From Bacteroidales bacterium (lineage in GTDB: Bacteria; Bacteroidota; Bacteroidia; Bacteroidales; Bacteroidaceae), in assembly GCA_022784065.1 (NCBI GenBank), contig JALFUO010000054.1, positions 1 to 55,754 of the forward strand: a DNA stretch of 55,754 nucleotides, given 5' to 3'. Positions 55,375 through 55,754 of this stretch are shown one piece after another (position 1 is the first letter of the stretch; the number at the start of each line of letters is the position of its first letter). The position numbers and the translations under genes are program-made. The notes below the pieces were generated by a model. That model was not told the DNA's origin and did not search any database. It worked only from the letters and a program-made list of their open reading frames with translations.

Positions 55375-55754
55375 ATGTTCAAACAAATCATCAATGGCCG
55401 CATTCTCACGCCCCAAGGTTGGCTTGAAGGCGGCTCGGTTATCGTGGAAGACGGCAAAATCGCCGAAGTTAGCAACAATAACTTCGCTATCGAGGGAGCA
55501 GAAATCATTGACGCAAAAGGCTGCGACATCGTGCCGGGCGGCATCGAAATGCACGTGCACGGCGGCGGCGGACGCGACTTTATGGAAGGCGAAGAAGAGG
55601 CTTTCCGCGTAGCAGTAGATGCGCACATGCAATACGGCACGACGAGCATCTTCCCCACCCTCTCTTCCTCCACAGTGCCTATGATTGAGAAGGCTTGCGA
55701 AACCTGCACGAAACTGATGGCAGAGCCTAACAGCCCTATACTCGGTCTGCACCT
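55375..55754 (+). CDS. nagA: N-acetylglucosamine-6-phosphate deacetylase (5' part; runs off the window)
   Basis: INGRILTPQGWLEGGSVIVEDGKI, DIVPGGIEMHVHGGGGRDFM. Confidence 0.92.
   Translation, partial: MFKQIINGRILTPQGWLEGGSVIVEDGKIAEVSNNNFAIEGAEIIDAKGCDIVPGGIEMHVHGGGGRDFMEGEEEAFRVAVDAHMQYGTTSIFPTLSSSTVPMIEKACETCTKLMAEPNSPILGLH

Overview
This 55.8-kb window looks like a Bacteroidales (Prevotella-like) chromosome segment. The evidence is TTTG-N19/20-TAnnTTTG promoters, T9SS-type C-terminal domains, and the rimP-nusA-infB-cvpA-sufB gene order. Most genes are ordinary: prfC, rfbD, sufB, infB, nusA, rimP, argR, dnaA, cca, mnmA, oxyR, the nagA start, ABC exporters, a TonB-dependent receptor and a GH89 alpha-N-acetylglucosaminidase. 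There are two tRNAs, Gln-CUG and Pro-CGG. The unusual content is in the intergenic regions, which carry several structured repeat families. (1) A ~370-390 bp element with terminal inverted repeats occurs at 25391-25762 and 47068-47455. Each copy is a head-to-head pair of homologous ~128-nt multi-stem modules, and the four modules show compensatory base-pair changes. (2) Three 324-399 bp nested giant palindromes occur at 16684, 37708 and 41844. They contain a ~62-bp hairpin module (P) inserted precisely into hairpin loops, and the window also holds empty versions of the same loops. (3) Each giant palindrome lies close to an array with exact 21-bp periodicity that contains exactly four TTACAAASTTTGTAA palindromes. 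(4) Other families are a 343-bp element with 34-bp perfect TIRs, dispersed GGGCGTTTTGCAAAACGCCC and AGTGCCTGGAAGGCACT palindromes, and a repeated AT-rich 5'UTR motif. Further coding observations are a GH127-like protein lacking the catalytic CC motif, a QueD-like protein lacking the catalytic Cys and carrying a zinc ribbon, an unlisted 56-aa small ORF, and an orphan promoter-terminator pair (possible sRNA). All calls were made by eye; no searches or folding programs were run.
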